A stretch of 64,000 bases of DNA from AE-B3B sp964543295 (GTDB lineage: Bacteria; Aerophobota; Aerophobia; Aerophobales; AE-B3A), in NCBI GenBank assembly GCA_964543295.1, contig CAZIXA010000008.1:1-64000 (forward strand). Reading direction: 5' to 3'. The position numbers and the translations under genes are program-made. The notes under the pieces are model-generated. The model saw nothing but the letters and a program-made list of their open reading frames with translations. It had not been told where the DNA came from and did no database searches. Positions 41,788 to 51,522 of the stretch are shown one piece after another (position 1 is the first letter of the stretch; each line of letters starts with the position of its first letter).

Positions 41788-43077
41788 ATGAAGATAGGAA
41801 TATTAGGAGGAGGACTGACAGGGCTAACCATAGCCCTCCACCTTCAAACTGATTTCGACGTTTTAGAGAAAAATGAGGAGTGTGGTGGTCTATGTAGGAG
41901 TATGCAGGAAGAAGGTTTTACCTTCGATTATGGAGGAGCTCATATTATCTTTTCTAGAAATAGAGAGCCCATCGATTTTATGGTAAAGACACTCGATGGG
42001 AATTGTGTCCGAGGGAGAAGAAATAATAAGATTTTTTTCAAAGGTAGATATATCAACTATCCTTTTGAAAATGGCTTATCAGATCTACCCAAAGAGGACA
42101 ACTTTGAATGTCTTTATTACTATCTAAAGAATGACTCACCCCAACCTACTAACTTCAAGGAATGGCTTTACTATACATTTGGGAAAGGAATCGCCGAAAA
42201 ATATCTCATCCCCTATAATGAGAAGATCTGGAATTATCCTGTAGAAAAGATGAGTCTTCATTGGGTCGAAGGAAGAGTCCCTAAGCCTCCCTTAGAAGAT
42301 GTAATCAAATCAGCTATTGGAATTAAGACAGAAGGCTACAAGCATCAACTCTATTTTTACTATCCTGAATATGGGGGGATACAGGCCTTAATTAAAGCTA
42401 TGGGAAATAAAATTTCCCATAATATTCTTAAGAATTTTGAGATTAAGAAAATAAGAAAAATAGGTAAAAAATGGATAGTTTGTACCGGCAAAGAGGAAAG
42501 AGAGTATGATAAATTAGTCTCCACAGTTCCCATTTTTGATTTGATTAGATCTTTAAATAATGTGCCCGAAGAGGTAGAAAACGCACTAAGCAAGCTAAGG
42601 TATAACTCATTAATAACAGTTATGATCGGTTTGGATGTGAATAACCTGTCAGATTTTACTGCTATGTATTTTCGAGATGCAAAAGTTAAATTTCACCGTG
42701 TTGGATTCCCTAAGTGCTTTAGCCAACGTAATGTCCCTCCAAAAAAATCTTCATTATTAGCGGAAATTACCTCAAATCCAGGAGATAGAATCTGGGAATT
42801 GAGTAACAAAGAAATTATTGATGATGTTATTGAAGAGCTTCATAACCTAAATATAATTAACAGAAATACACTGTGCTACTCCAAAGCGATGAGATCAAAA
42901 TATGCCTATGTGGTGTATGATCTGGATTATTCCAGGAACATTAAGATAATCAAGGACTACGTAGCTAAACAAGGCATTATCTTATGTGGTCGATTTGCTG
43001 AGTTCGAGTATCTAAATATGGATGCTTGTGTGGAGAGAGGACTGGAAATTGCTAAGTTGATGCACAAGTCTATGTAG
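41788..43077 (+). CDS. FAD-dependent amine-oxidase-like / protoporphyrinogen-oxidase-like protein
   Basis: 429 residues from the ATG at 41788; the frame is open further upstream but that part lies in the transaldolase gene. The FAD Rossmann motif GILGGGLTGLTIALHL is at 4-19, EKNEECGG follows near 32, and the C-terminal GRFAEFEYLNMDACVERG near 405 resembles the FAD-closing helix. It belongs to the NAD(P)-binding Rossmann amine oxidase family that includes UDP-galactopyranose-mutase-like enzymes found in polysaccharide loci. A mutase or sugar oxidase role is possible but not proven. Confidence 0.78.
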   Translation: MKIGILGGGLTGLTIALHLQTDFDVLEKNEECGGLCRSMQEEGFTFDYGGAHIIFSRNREPIDFMVKTLDGNCVRGRRNNKIFFKGRYINYPFENGLSDLPKEDNFECLYYYLKNDSPQPTNFKEWLYYTFGKGIAEKYLIPYNEKIWNYPVEKMSLHWVEGRVPKPPLEDVIKSAIGIKTEGYKHQLYFYYPEYGGIQALIKAMGNKISHNILKNFEIKKIRKIGKKWIVCTGKEEREYDKLVSTVPIFDLIRSLNNVPEEVENALSKLRYNSLITVMIGLDVNNLSDFTAMYFRDAKVKFHRVGFPKCFSQRNVPPKKSSLLAEITSNPGDRIWELSNKEIIDDVIEELHNLNIINRNTLCYSKAMRSKYAYVVYDLDYSRNIKIIKDYVAKQGIILCGRFAEFEYLNMDACVERGLEIAKLMHKSM

Positions 43078-43083
43078 GGACAC

Positions 43084-44346
43084 GTGAATATACAAAGCAG
43101 AGCATTTAAAAATTTCGTTTCTCTTCTTGTTGGTCAAGTAATAAGTCGTATATTTACTTTTTTTGTTGTTATTTATTTGGCTCGTGTTTTAGGAGCAGCA
43201 AATTTTGGAAAGATTGGTTTTGCACAGACAATTCTCGCATATTTTGGGGTAATTGCCAACTTAGGTACAATGACTATAGGCACGCGAGAAATAGCACAAA
43301 ATAGAGAAAGGATAAATGAGTATGTTAATACCATAACCTCACTACGTTTAATGCTAGCAACATTATCTTTCTTGTCTCTCCTTATATTTGTTGCTTTAAT
43401 TCCAAAGCCCACCGAGATCAGACACTTAATTATTCTTTATGGACTCTCTTTATTTCCATTTTCCTTACTTCTTGAATGGTTATTTCAAGGTATTGAGACT
43501 ATGGAATTTATCTCGCTTTCTCGGATTTTAAGTCAGTTTTTCTATTTTGCTTTGGTTTTTCTATTAGTAAAAAATGCTGGTCAATTACAAGTGGTTCCAG
43601 TTTCATGGCTAATAGGAAATTTGATAGCCTGCGGATTTCTTCTTTATATCTTTAACAAGCGATCCAATAAGATAAAATTAGAAATTGATTTCCTCTTCTG
43701 GAAGAAATTTTTAAAACATGCCATTCCAATAGGTATATCACTAATTCTGGTGCAAATTTATCATGGTTTTGACATAATTATGTTAGGATTCTTGAAAGGA
43801 GATAAGGCTGTAGGAGTATATAATGCTCCTTGGAAGTTATTTTCCTTAGCTATGCAAGGTGGAGGTCTAGTTACAGTGGTGGCTTTTCCTATGCTTTCAA
43901 GTTATTATCGAGGTAATCAAGACGATTTTAGAAATGTTTGGAACAGATATAGAAATATTTCTTTTTTTTTTGGGGCAATGGGATTAATAGTAGGAACATT
44001 TTTTGCTGAACCAATCATTTTGTTTTTATATGGAAGAGAATATATTGGAAGTATTTGGCCTTTTAGAATATTATCATGGGCTTTTGCTGTATTGTGTATA
44101 AATGGCCCGTACGGTCAACCTTTACTGGTAGCAAAATATGAAAAGACAATTTTGCTTATAACATTAATTACTGCTATAACAAATGTTTTGGCGAATATAG
44201 TTATGGTACCCCATTGGGGGGCAGTTGGAGCAGCTATAGCATATTTTATAACGCAAGTTATGGCAACTAGTTGGGTTATATTTTATTTTTATAGAAAGGC
44301 TATACTGCCCAAAGAACTTAGTTATACAAAAAATAGGGGATTTTAG
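43084..44346 (+). CDS. Wzx-type polysaccharide flippase
   Basis: 420 residues from a GTG, with about 12-14 membrane helices. The N-terminal SRIFTFFVVIYLARVLGAANFGKIGFAQTI and later VTVVAFPMLSSYYRG blocks are typical of the Polysacc_synt/MurJ-like oligosaccharide flippases. It would turn the lipid-linked repeat unit across the inner membrane. Its stop overlaps the next start by one base. Confidence 0.88.
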   Translation: MNIQSRAFKNFVSLLVGQVISRIFTFFVVIYLARVLGAANFGKIGFAQTILAYFGVIANLGTMTIGTREIAQNRERINEYVNTITSLRLMLATLSFLSLLIFVALIPKPTEIRHLIILYGLSLFPFSLLLEWLFQGIETMEFISLSRILSQFFYFALVFLLVKNAGQLQVVPVSWLIGNLIACGFLLYIFNKRSNKIKLEIDFLFWKKFLKHAIPIGISLILVQIYHGFDIIMLGFLKGDKAVGVYNAPWKLFSLAMQGGGLVTVVAFPMLSSYYRGNQDDFRNVWNRYRNISFFFGAMGLIVGTFFAEPIILFLYGREYIGSIWPFRILSWAFAVLCINGPYGQPLLVAKYEKTILLITLITAITNVLANIVMVPHWGAVGAAIAYFITQVMATSWVIFYFYRKAILPKELSYTKNRGF

Positions 44347-45374
44347 TGTTTAGTTGCTATAAATCATTAATATCAACTGATGCTATTTGTTCCATTTGTA
44401 ATAAGATAAGCCGCAGGCATCTAGTGGATCAAAGAGGTGAATATAAAATATATAAGTGTAGCCAATGTAAAGGAGTATATAGTGTTCCCATGAAGGCACT
44501 AAGTCCTGAGGAATATGAAAAGTGCTATACTAAAGGGGATGAGGTTCTCAATAACTACAGGAGACTTATTTCGCTTTCTCCCGAGCTAGCAATTAATAGA
44601 GCTAGAAATTATAAAACTTGTCAGTTATTGATGAATTTTCTAAAAGAAATTTCCCAAGATAATATACCTAAAACATTATTAGATATTGGATGTGGAACGG
44701 GGATATTTCTTTATTTAGCTAAGGAAATGGAGTTTGAAGTATATGGGATAGACCAAGCAAAAGAAGCAGTTCATTATGCTAAAGAACGATTGGGCTTAAC
44801 AAACGTTATACTAGGAGGTGTTGGTAGTATTTTGTCTCAATGGAGAAGCAAATTTGATGTTATAACATGTATACAAATTCTAGAACATGTGGAAAATCCT
44901 CGAAAGTTCATTTCTGATATTTCCGAACTTCTTGCACCTGGTGGTGCTTTAATAATAGCTGTACCTAATTATAATAGATTAAAGTTGACGAAACAAATGT
45001 GGGATTGTCCGCCACACCACTTGACTAGATGGAGTGCAAACAATCTGGAACTTTTTCTCCGCAATCAGGGTTTTGATAAAGTGGTTATAAAAACTACTGC
45101 CGTTGATCCTGAATTTCTCTGGTCTGTTTTAATACCCTTTTCATTCCCGAAACGTTGCCGAGAATTTATCAAAGAAAAAGAATACGGGATACATAAGCAA
45201 ATTGCAGATTTATCGGACTCCACTTCGGAAAGAATCCCTGCACTATTAATCAAGTTTCTTGTCAATCTACCTCGCAATGCTTGTAAGAGAATTATATATA
45301 TAATTTCCATTTTATTTAAGCCATTCTTTAAAAAACGAGGATTTGATATTGTAGCCTGTGCCCAGAAAGACTAA
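44346..45374 (+). CDS. SAM-dependent methyltransferase with N-terminal zinc-ribbon
   Basis: 342 residues from a GTG. Two CxxC pairs (CSICNK, CSQCKG) at about 15-40 form a zinc ribbon. A class I methyltransferase domain follows with LLDIGCGTGIFL near 112 and QILEHVENPRKFI near 179. A C-terminal ~100-residue helical extension ends KKRGFDIVACAQKD. The family is common in O-antigen/capsule loci and probably methylates a sugar of the repeat unit. Confidence 0.83.
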   Translation: MFSCYKSLISTDAICSICNKISRRHLVDQRGEYKIYKCSQCKGVYSVPMKALSPEEYEKCYTKGDEVLNNYRRLISLSPELAINRARNYKTCQLLMNFLKEISQDNIPKTLLDIGCGTGIFLYLAKEMEFEVYGIDQAKEAVHYAKERLGLTNVILGGVGSILSQWRSKFDVITCIQILEHVENPRKFISDISELLAPGGALIIAVPNYNRLKLTKQMWDCPPHHLTRWSANNLELFLRNQGFDKVVIKTTAVDPEFLWSVLIPFSFPKRCREFIKEKEYGIHKQIADLSDSTSERIPALLIKFLVNLPRNACKRIIYIISILFKPFFKKRGFDIVACAQKD

Positions 45375-45383
45375 CTAAAATAC

Positions 45384-46787
45384 GTGAATTATCAAATGAA
45401 AATACTTCATATGGGTTATGGTTCTCCCTCTTTTTATGGAGGGGGAGTAATGAATTATACAATGTCTTTAATGGAAGAACAAATGAAGTTTGGGCATAGA
45501 GTATTCTATTTTTGTGTTGGAAGATACAATTTTCTTTGTCCAATTTCATATATTAAGCGCTGGCATCTCGGACATATAGAGATATTTGAATTAGTAAATC
45601 CCTCTCGATTAGTAAATAAATATGGACTACCTTTAGAAGAATGTGCGAATCTTCCTGTTGAGAAAGCCTTTCTGAAAGTGCTAAGAAAGGCTGAACCAGA
45701 CATTATTCATATTCAAGAGTTATCACCGTTTTGTGGTTCTATTATTGATATAGCAAGAAATGAGGAAGTACCATTAACTTATAGCTTACATAATTATTGG
45801 CCTATTTGTCCTCAAGTGGAGTTATTAGACGAGAATGGGGATATTTGTACTAATTTCAAAGAAGGACGTAAGTGCGTTGAATGTAGAGTGCGTATTCCTA
45901 CGAGTCCAACAAGGATAATGGCACGTGCGTATATTAAGGGTACAAGATTTTATCTACCAGCCAAAAGAGTATTTCAAATTTTTGCCCGTATGAAAAAATT
46001 AGCCAAAAGCGAAAAACCTTTATTGCCATCATTAAAATATAATTTTTCATTGGCTCCTTATTTCTACTATAGAAGATATTTTTTTGTAGATAGACTCAAC
46101 AAGTTAGATTCAATTATTGCAAATTCACAAAGAGTGAAGGAGATTTATGTATCTATGGGGGTAGAAAAGGAAAAGATTCATGTTTTATATCCAATAAACA
46201 GAGTGGTAGATTCCATTAAGCCTAAAACATTTCGAGGGAACCAATATCCAATAGTATTTGGGTTCGTAGGAGGAGCTAGTTTTCATAAAGGTATCAATAT
46301 TTTGATAAATGCGTTTAGACAAATAGGCCAAAACAGGTCCAAACTTATTATTTATGGTGTATCGAAGGAATCACCGCGATTACCTTATTTGCTAGAAATT
46401 TCTCGAGGTTTAAACATAGAATTTCGTAATAGCTTTAAAGAAAATGAGAGACAACAGGTGTTGGAGGAAATAGATGTTGGGGTCATACCTTCTGTGTGGG
46501 AAGAAACACTTGGTATAGTAGGCATTGAATTCTTAAAAGCAAGAATTCCAGTAATTGGGAGTAGAATTGGGGGCATTCCGGAATACATTGATGAGGGGAA
46601 AACAGGTTACTTATTTGAGCCTAGAAATAGTAGAAAATTAGCGGAGAAGATGAAATTGTTTATAGATGATCCTAATCTTATATTGGTAATGCAACATCAT
46701 ATTAAACCGCTGGGAACATTTTCTCAACATATAAAAGAAGTCTTGGATGTCTACTCCGAAATTGTCAATTCTTCCTGCAAGAGATAA
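45384..46787 (+). CDS. GT4 family glycosyltransferase
   Basis: 467 residues (GTG; an internal ATG at 45396 is an alternative start). GT-B fold: N-terminal MGYGSPSFYGGGVMNYT, middle HIQELSPFCGS, C-terminal donor-binding block PSVWEETLGIVGIEFLKARIPVIGSRIGGIPEYI with the E-x7-E motif near 375-383. A Cys-rich insertion (CPQ...CTNF...CVECR) at about 140-170 is shared with the transferase at 52970, suggesting a subfamily. It adds one sugar to the repeat unit. Confidence 0.87.
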   Translation: MNYQMKILHMGYGSPSFYGGGVMNYTMSLMEEQMKFGHRVFYFCVGRYNFLCPISYIKRWHLGHIEIFELVNPSRLVNKYGLPLEECANLPVEKAFLKVLRKAEPDIIHIQELSPFCGSIIDIARNEEVPLTYSLHNYWPICPQVELLDENGDICTNFKEGRKCVECRVRIPTSPTRIMARAYIKGTRFYLPAKRVFQIFARMKKLAKSEKPLLPSLKYNFSLAPYFYYRRYFFVDRLNKLDSIIANSQRVKEIYVSMGVEKEKIHVLYPINRVVDSIKPKTFRGNQYPIVFGFVGGASFHKGINILINAFRQIGQNRSKLIIYGVSKESPRLPYLLEISRGLNIEFRNSFKENERQQVLEEIDVGVIPSVWEETLGIVGIEFLKARIPVIGSRIGGIPEYIDEGKTGYLFEPRNSRKLAEKMKLFIDDPNLILVMQHHIKPLGTFSQHIKEVLDVYSEIVNSSCKR

Positions 46788-46790
46788 AAA

Positions 46791-47876
46791 ATGCGAAAAA
46801 ACTTATTACAAATACTTGTTTGTCCAGAATGTAGAAATAATCAATGGAAGTCAAAGATAACTAAATATGACAAACATGAGGTTATCAATGGTGAGCTTCA
46901 GTGTACTCACTGCAAACTAGTATATTCCATTTTAGAGGGTATACCACTGATGGTCACTGAGCATCAATTTGTACAATCAGATGTTTACTTTAATAAAACC
47001 GAAGACCTAAAGAAACATTTTGAGGTTAGAGATGCCAACCTTAAATACCATAATGAGGCAGCAGATCTATATGAAAAAGATATTTCTGCTGGTCAGTTTA
47101 GCCAATTTAACCAGTCAAGAATCGAAAATATTATTAAGGATATCAGCCGAGGGACATCAACTGATTTCTTTCTCGATTTAGCCTGCGGAACAGGCAACGT
47201 CCTGAAATTTGGGAAAAAGTATTTCCATACCGCAGTCGGCGTTGATATTTCAGTAAATATGCTAAGAATTGCTAAATCTCGTAAACTGGAAGTAATTCAG
47301 GCTGATGCAGTGAGGTTACCCTTTGCGTCAAACACTTTTGGAGCCATCTCCTGCTTTTCTGTACTTCATCATGTTTATGATCAATTTCCAATTTTTAAGG
47401 AAATCCATAGAGTCTTGAAAAAAGGAGGAATTCTATACACAGATTGGGATCCTTTGAAGAGAGAATCGTTGGAGAAAATAGGATTAAGGTATCAGTTATA
47501 TTTTCTTTTGAGATATTTTTATAGAAAGATGAAATTATTATATCGGCAAATCTATCCTAGAAAATTATTTTCTGAAGCTCCAATGGACACTTGTAATTTC
47601 CGCGAAATTTGTCCTCAGACAAAGGAAATATATAAATTAGCTGAATATCATCATCCTAGCAATGGTCTCGGCAAAGATGGTATAGATTTTGAGGTTATGA
47701 GGAATTATTTATTGGGATTTGGATTTACAGATATAAGAGATTTCTATCATTGGAATGGCAAAAAATTCTTTGATCTGCCTATATATTGGAGGGTTAGGGT
47801 TCGCGTCTTACAACTTTTTGGTTATTACCCAATACCATTTGCTGAAAATATAATGATTTTAGCTAAAAAGGAATAA
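46791..47876 (+). CDS. methyltransferase with Trm112-like N-terminus
   Basis: 361 residues. Residues 1-60 contain CPECRN and CTHCKLVY around LEGIPLM, the Trm112/UPF0434-like zinc module. A class I methyltransferase core follows (FLDLACGTGNVLKF near 127; FSVLHHVYDQFPIFKEIHRVLKKGG near 184). The remaining ~130 residues are helical. Such proteins usually modify lipid or sugar carriers in surface-polysaccharide loci. It is spaced 3 bases after the previous gene. Confidence 0.83.
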   Translation: MRKNLLQILVCPECRNNQWKSKITKYDKHEVINGELQCTHCKLVYSILEGIPLMVTEHQFVQSDVYFNKTEDLKKHFEVRDANLKYHNEAADLYEKDISAGQFSQFNQSRIENIIKDISRGTSTDFFLDLACGTGNVLKFGKKYFHTAVGVDISVNMLRIAKSRKLEVIQADAVRLPFASNTFGAISCFSVLHHVYDQFPIFKEIHRVLKKGGILYTDWDPLKRESLEKIGLRYQLYFLLRYFYRKMKLLYRQIYPRKLFSEAPMDTCNFREICPQTKEIYKLAEYHHPSNGLGKDGIDFEVMRNYLLGFGFTDIRDFYHWNGKKFFDLPIYWRVRVRVLQLFGYYPIPFAENIMILAKKE

Positions 47877-47882
47877 GCCGGG

Positions 47883-48902
47883 ATGAATAGTGCAGACGTA
47901 GCGAAAGAAGACCACCTTGTTACTATCATTATCCCCAACTGGAATGGAAAGCATTTCCTCCGGACCTGTTTAAATTCAATATTCGAGCAGATTTACAAAA
48001 ACTTTGAAGTGAGTGTAGTGGATTGTGCCAGTAGCGACGGAAGCACTGATTTTGTTAAAGAGAAATACCCTCAGGTAAGACTCATAGAATTAAAAGAGGA
48101 TAAAGGCCCTCCTCGTGCTATAAATTTAGCTGCTCAGGAGGCAAAAGGAGATTATGTTTTGATATTGAATAATGATGTAATCCTGCCATCCGTTCTTCTA
48201 GGAAAGATGGTTTGTGAGTTAGAAAAGGACGAGAATTGTGTAATTAACCCAGTGCAATTAGATTGGGATGGAAATTATGTAAGTTCAGGTCTAGAGTCAG
48301 CAACATTGGGATTATCAAAAATTTTCAAGGTAAGAGGAGAAAGTCCGTTTTTTTCAAATACAGCGTGTTGTATGACTTCTAGAAGAGTTTTGCTTGAGAA
48401 TCCACTTAATGTAAATTTCTTTTTATATGAAGATACTGAATGGGGTTGGCGTCTGCATTTAAGAGGGATTAAATTGAAAGTTTTATTTGGTTCGTTTTTC
48501 CTCCATAAATATGCGGGGAGCATAGGCAATGCTTCACCAAAACAAGCTTTTTTCGTAGGTCAAAGCTTTATTGCAACTAACTTTATTTGCTTCAGATCGA
48601 TATCCCTCATTATTTTGTTGCCACTATTATTAATAAGTTTTATTAGAAGCGGTTTAAGTTGGCATAAAAGAGGTTCTAAGCTCTTGAAATTGTATTTTCT
48701 CGGCAGTCTTAATTTCTTTAAGAAATTAGATTTATTTGTTAAGGACAGAAGAAAAGTTCAGAGAAATAGGCTGATTAGTGACTTGGAAATTCTAAAAATT
48801 ATAATCGGAAGTAAGAGTTTTGAAAGAGAAGCTAAGGAGCAATGGCTCTCAAATCATAGGAAATTAACAACATCTGAAGATGCTTTTTTTCTTCAACAGT
48901 AA
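47883..48902 (+). CDS. GT2 family glycosyltransferase
   Basis: 339 residues, GT-A fold. VTIIIPNWNGKHFLRTCLNSI lies near 12-32, VVDCASSDGSTDF near 45, the LNNDVIL metal-binding motif near 96, and EDTEWGWRLHLRG near 182 is the catalytic ED..W block of rhamnosyl-type GT2 enzymes. The C-terminal part has a hydrophobic helix (about 235-255). It probably transfers a deoxyhexose such as rhamnose. Confidence 0.88.
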   Translation: MNSADVAKEDHLVTIIIPNWNGKHFLRTCLNSIFEQIYKNFEVSVVDCASSDGSTDFVKEKYPQVRLIELKEDKGPPRAINLAAQEAKGDYVLILNNDVILPSVLLGKMVCELEKDENCVINPVQLDWDGNYVSSGLESATLGLSKIFKVRGESPFFSNTACCMTSRRVLLENPLNVNFFLYEDTEWGWRLHLRGIKLKVLFGSFFLHKYAGSIGNASPKQAFFVGQSFIATNFICFRSISLIILLPLLLISFIRSGLSWHKRGSKLLKLYFLGSLNFFKKLDLFVKDRRKVQRNRLISDLEILKIIIGSKSFEREAKEQWLSNHRKLTTSEDAFFLQQ

Positions 48903-49005
48903 AATTTACCTAACCAGTTTCATACCCTACAGGGAAAATGATGGTAAATATAAGCATTCGCAGAAGAGAATTATATAGCTTTTTGAATATTCTACGTAGC
49001 CAATA

Positions 49006-49365
49006 TTGAGTATTTTAGGTTTAAGAACGCTGTTAAGGTATGCGATACTTTTCTGTCTTGTAGTAACTCTGAACGGAGCTGATATTGGAATACTTCTAAG
49101 AGAGAAAAATATAATCAACGTTGCAGTATGTCTAACAAAATTTGTTGAATATGTCACTTGTGGTCTTTACGTTATATTGACAGAGAAAATAGGAGATGTA
49201 TCTGGAATAGCCGGGAAAGAAAAAATCGATGAAGTTGTAAAAAGTTCATTAGAGGAAAGCGAGATGAAGTCAGTAGTGAATAAAATCTTGGCAAAGAGGG
49301 TGGAAATTCAGAAAAAAGGAAATAAAGAAAGAATCGCACAGTTTGTACAAGCTAAATATAGTTGA
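49006..49365 (+). CDS. hypothetical 119-residue protein
   Basis: From a TTG without a clear ribosome site: a hydrophobic first half (about 10-60) and a charged helical second half (KEKIDEVVKSSLEESEMK). No motif or family is recognised. It lies between two glycosyltransferase genes, the only space in this stretch without an obvious biosynthetic gene. It may be a remnant. Confidence 0.35.
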   Translation: MSILGLRTLLRYAILFCLVVTLNGADIGILLREKNIINVAVCLTKFVEYVTCGLYVILTEKIGDVSGIAGKEKIDEVVKSSLEESEMKSVVNKILAKRVEIQKKGNKERIAQFVQAKYS

Positions 49366-49431
49366 AAAAACTTAATGGCTACATTTCGGAAAAACTTATG
49401 AATATTTATTTAAGAAAACCGGTTTAGAATA

Positions 49432-50505
49432 ATGAAAATACTTATGCTTGTGAATTGGAGAATTCACTATTTATCTAAAGATAGGGAAGACATTCAACCA
49501 CCAGACAAATTTGTAGAAGGCCATAAATACTGGTTTTTTAGACATTGGCAAAGTAGCAATGTTCAGGTAGATGTTATAGATTGTATAAAGTTACCATTCT
49601 TTTATTACATCGAGAAGGAAAAGCTAAAGTTCTATATATTCCAGTCTATTAAAGGATTAATAAGATCTAAGAAGTACGATCTTATAATTTCTCATGGAGC
49701 TCAGAGTGCGGTTTTCTTGGCTTTTATGCGGAGTTTCATTAACAAAAAAGACCCTCCTCATATTGTAATAGATGTTGGTTGTTTTAACGGGGGAAGAGAT
49801 GGCAAGATCGAAATTTCTCTCATTAAATTTGTGGCAAGATCCTTAGCTGGAGTAGTATATCATGCTTCCATTCAAAGGGAATATTACAGAACACATTTAC
49901 CCTTTTTGTTAAAAAGGAGTCGATTTATTCCTTGTGGGGTTGATACCGAATTTTTTCAGCCCCTGGATATTGAAAAAGATGATTGTGTAGTTTCTATAGG
50001 ATATGCGAAAAGAGACTACCATACTCTTTTAAAGGCGTGGAGGAAACTCTCTTCCGTAGGCACAAAATTGAAAATTATCGGCATCAATAACTCTCAAGAG
50101 TTAGATGTGACAGATTTTTCTTCTGATGTAGAACTATTCGGTATGGTTCCTATAAATAAACTGAAGGATATAATCGCAAAATCAAGATTTGTTGTTCTCC
50201 CACTACCATATTATAAACATGCCTATGGACAGATGACTTTGCTTCAGTGTATGAGTATGGGAAAAGTGGTAATTGTTACAAAAACACCCAGTACAGTAGA
50301 TTACATTGCAGATGGTAAAAATGCATTATTTGTGCAGCCATACGATGTGGATGATATGAGGAGAAAGATAGAATTTTTGTTAGCTAATTCTTTGCTCGCC
50401 ATAACGTTAGGAAAAGAAGCAAGGAAAGCTGTGGTGCGAAGGTTTAATGAGAAAATTATGGCTCAAAATATTTATAACTTCATCTGTGAAGTAATCAGAT
50501 GCTAA
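49432..50505 (+). CDS. GT4-like glycosyltransferase
   Basis: 357 residues, GT-B fold: YDLIISHGAQSAV near 82, IPCGVDTEFFQP near 162, VVSIGYAKRDYHTLLKAW near 180 and a C-terminal block PLPYYKHAYGQMTLLQCMSMGKVVIVTKTPSTVDYI, a variant of the E-x7-E nucleotide-sugar site (Q in place of the first Glu). It ends inside the next gene (7-base overlap). Confidence 0.8.
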   Translation: MKILMLVNWRIHYLSKDREDIQPPDKFVEGHKYWFFRHWQSSNVQVDVIDCIKLPFFYYIEKEKLKFYIFQSIKGLIRSKKYDLIISHGAQSAVFLAFMRSFINKKDPPHIVIDVGCFNGGRDGKIEISLIKFVARSLAGVVYHASIQREYYRTHLPFLLKRSRFIPCGVDTEFFQPLDIEKDDCVVSIGYAKRDYHTLLKAWRKLSSVGTKLKIIGINNSQELDVTDFSSDVELFGMVPINKLKDIIAKSRFVVLPLPYYKHAYGQMTLLQCMSMGKVVIVTKTPSTVDYIADGKNALFVQPYDVDDMRRKIEFLLANSLLAITLGKEARKAVVRRFNEKIMAQNIYNFICEVIRC

Positions 50506-51491
50506 AGCAAGAATATACGAATTGTAATCTCTGCAGTAAGGATGACAATATTTTGTGTTTTCAAGTAGAAGAGAAGATTACTGGGGCAAGAGAGAAATTT
50601 AGAGTTGTAAAGTGTAGAAATTGCGGATCGGCATATGTTAATCCGAGGCCATCGAAAACTATTATGTCAAGGTATTATCCTAAAGAGGATTATTATGCTT
50701 ATCGTCCCTATGAGACCGAAAAAAAATCGTTTAAACAAAGGATTAAGGAAATAATAATGGAACATATTGGTAATTATCCGAATAAAAACGAGGAAAAGTT
50801 TTGGGTAAGATGGATAGGAAAGTTTATAGCCCAAACGTGGAAAAATAGTGTAAGTGTAGTTGTTCCTTATAAAAAGGGAGGAAGGGTCTTGGATTTAGGA
50901 TGTGGAGCAGGAAACCTGTTGGATTGGTTAAAGAGACACGGCTGGCAAGCATACGGAGTAGAAATCTCTAAGCAAGCAGTAGAATACGGAAAAAAACACG
51001 GATCAAATATATTTAATGGGGAACTAGTTGAGGCTAAATTTCCTCAAGAATTTTTCGATGCTGTTGTGATTAACCAAGTACTCGAGCATCTTTATGATCC
51101 CAAAGGGATCTTATGGGAAGTCTATCGTGTATTAAGGCCGGGTGGGCTACTGATTGTAGGAGTTCCTAATATTGAATCTTATGAAAGTAAAGTTTTTGGA
51201 GAGTATTGGAGTCCATTAGATATTCCTAGGCATCTCTACCACTTTTCTTACGAGACTTTAAAAACTATGCTTCAAAACGCGGGCTTTATCGTCGGAAAAA
51301 TGGTAGGGAAAACTTTTTTCATTCCTTATTCTAATAGAGCAAGCTTAAACTCTTTAAAACAAGGAAGGGACAAATGGAAGTTGCTTGTGTGTTTCCTTAA
51401 AGTCTATTTCTGGAAGTATATTCAATATATTTTTTCTAACCGAAAAGACCTCTTTGGGGAATTTATCACGTTTTATGCGAGGAAAAGATAA
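50499..51491 (+). CDS. SAM-dependent methyltransferase with zinc-ribbon
   Basis: 330 residues. CNLCSKDD and CRNCGSAYVNPRP at 9-50 are the N-terminal zinc finger. The methyltransferase core is VLDLGCGAGNLLDWL near 130, VINQVLEHLYDPKGILWEVYRVLRPGG near 189 and VPNIESYESKVFGEYW near 222. It is closely related in plan to the protein at 44346 and of the same family, frequent in O-antigen clusters. Confidence 0.85.
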   Translation: MLKQEYTNCNLCSKDDNILCFQVEEKITGAREKFRVVKCRNCGSAYVNPRPSKTIMSRYYPKEDYYAYRPYETEKKSFKQRIKEIIMEHIGNYPNKNEEKFWVRWIGKFIAQTWKNSVSVVVPYKKGGRVLDLGCGAGNLLDWLKRHGWQAYGVEISKQAVEYGKKHGSNIFNGELVEAKFPQEFFDAVVINQVLEHLYDPKGILWEVYRVLRPGGLLIVGVPNIESYESKVFGEYWSPLDIPRHLYHFSYETLKTMLQNAGFIVGKMVGKTFFIPYSNRASLNSLKQGRDKWKLLVCFLKVYFWKYIQYIFSNRKDLFGEFITFYARKR

Positions 51492-51522
51492 AACAAGAGA
51501 TATTGCATAAGAGTAATAGAGA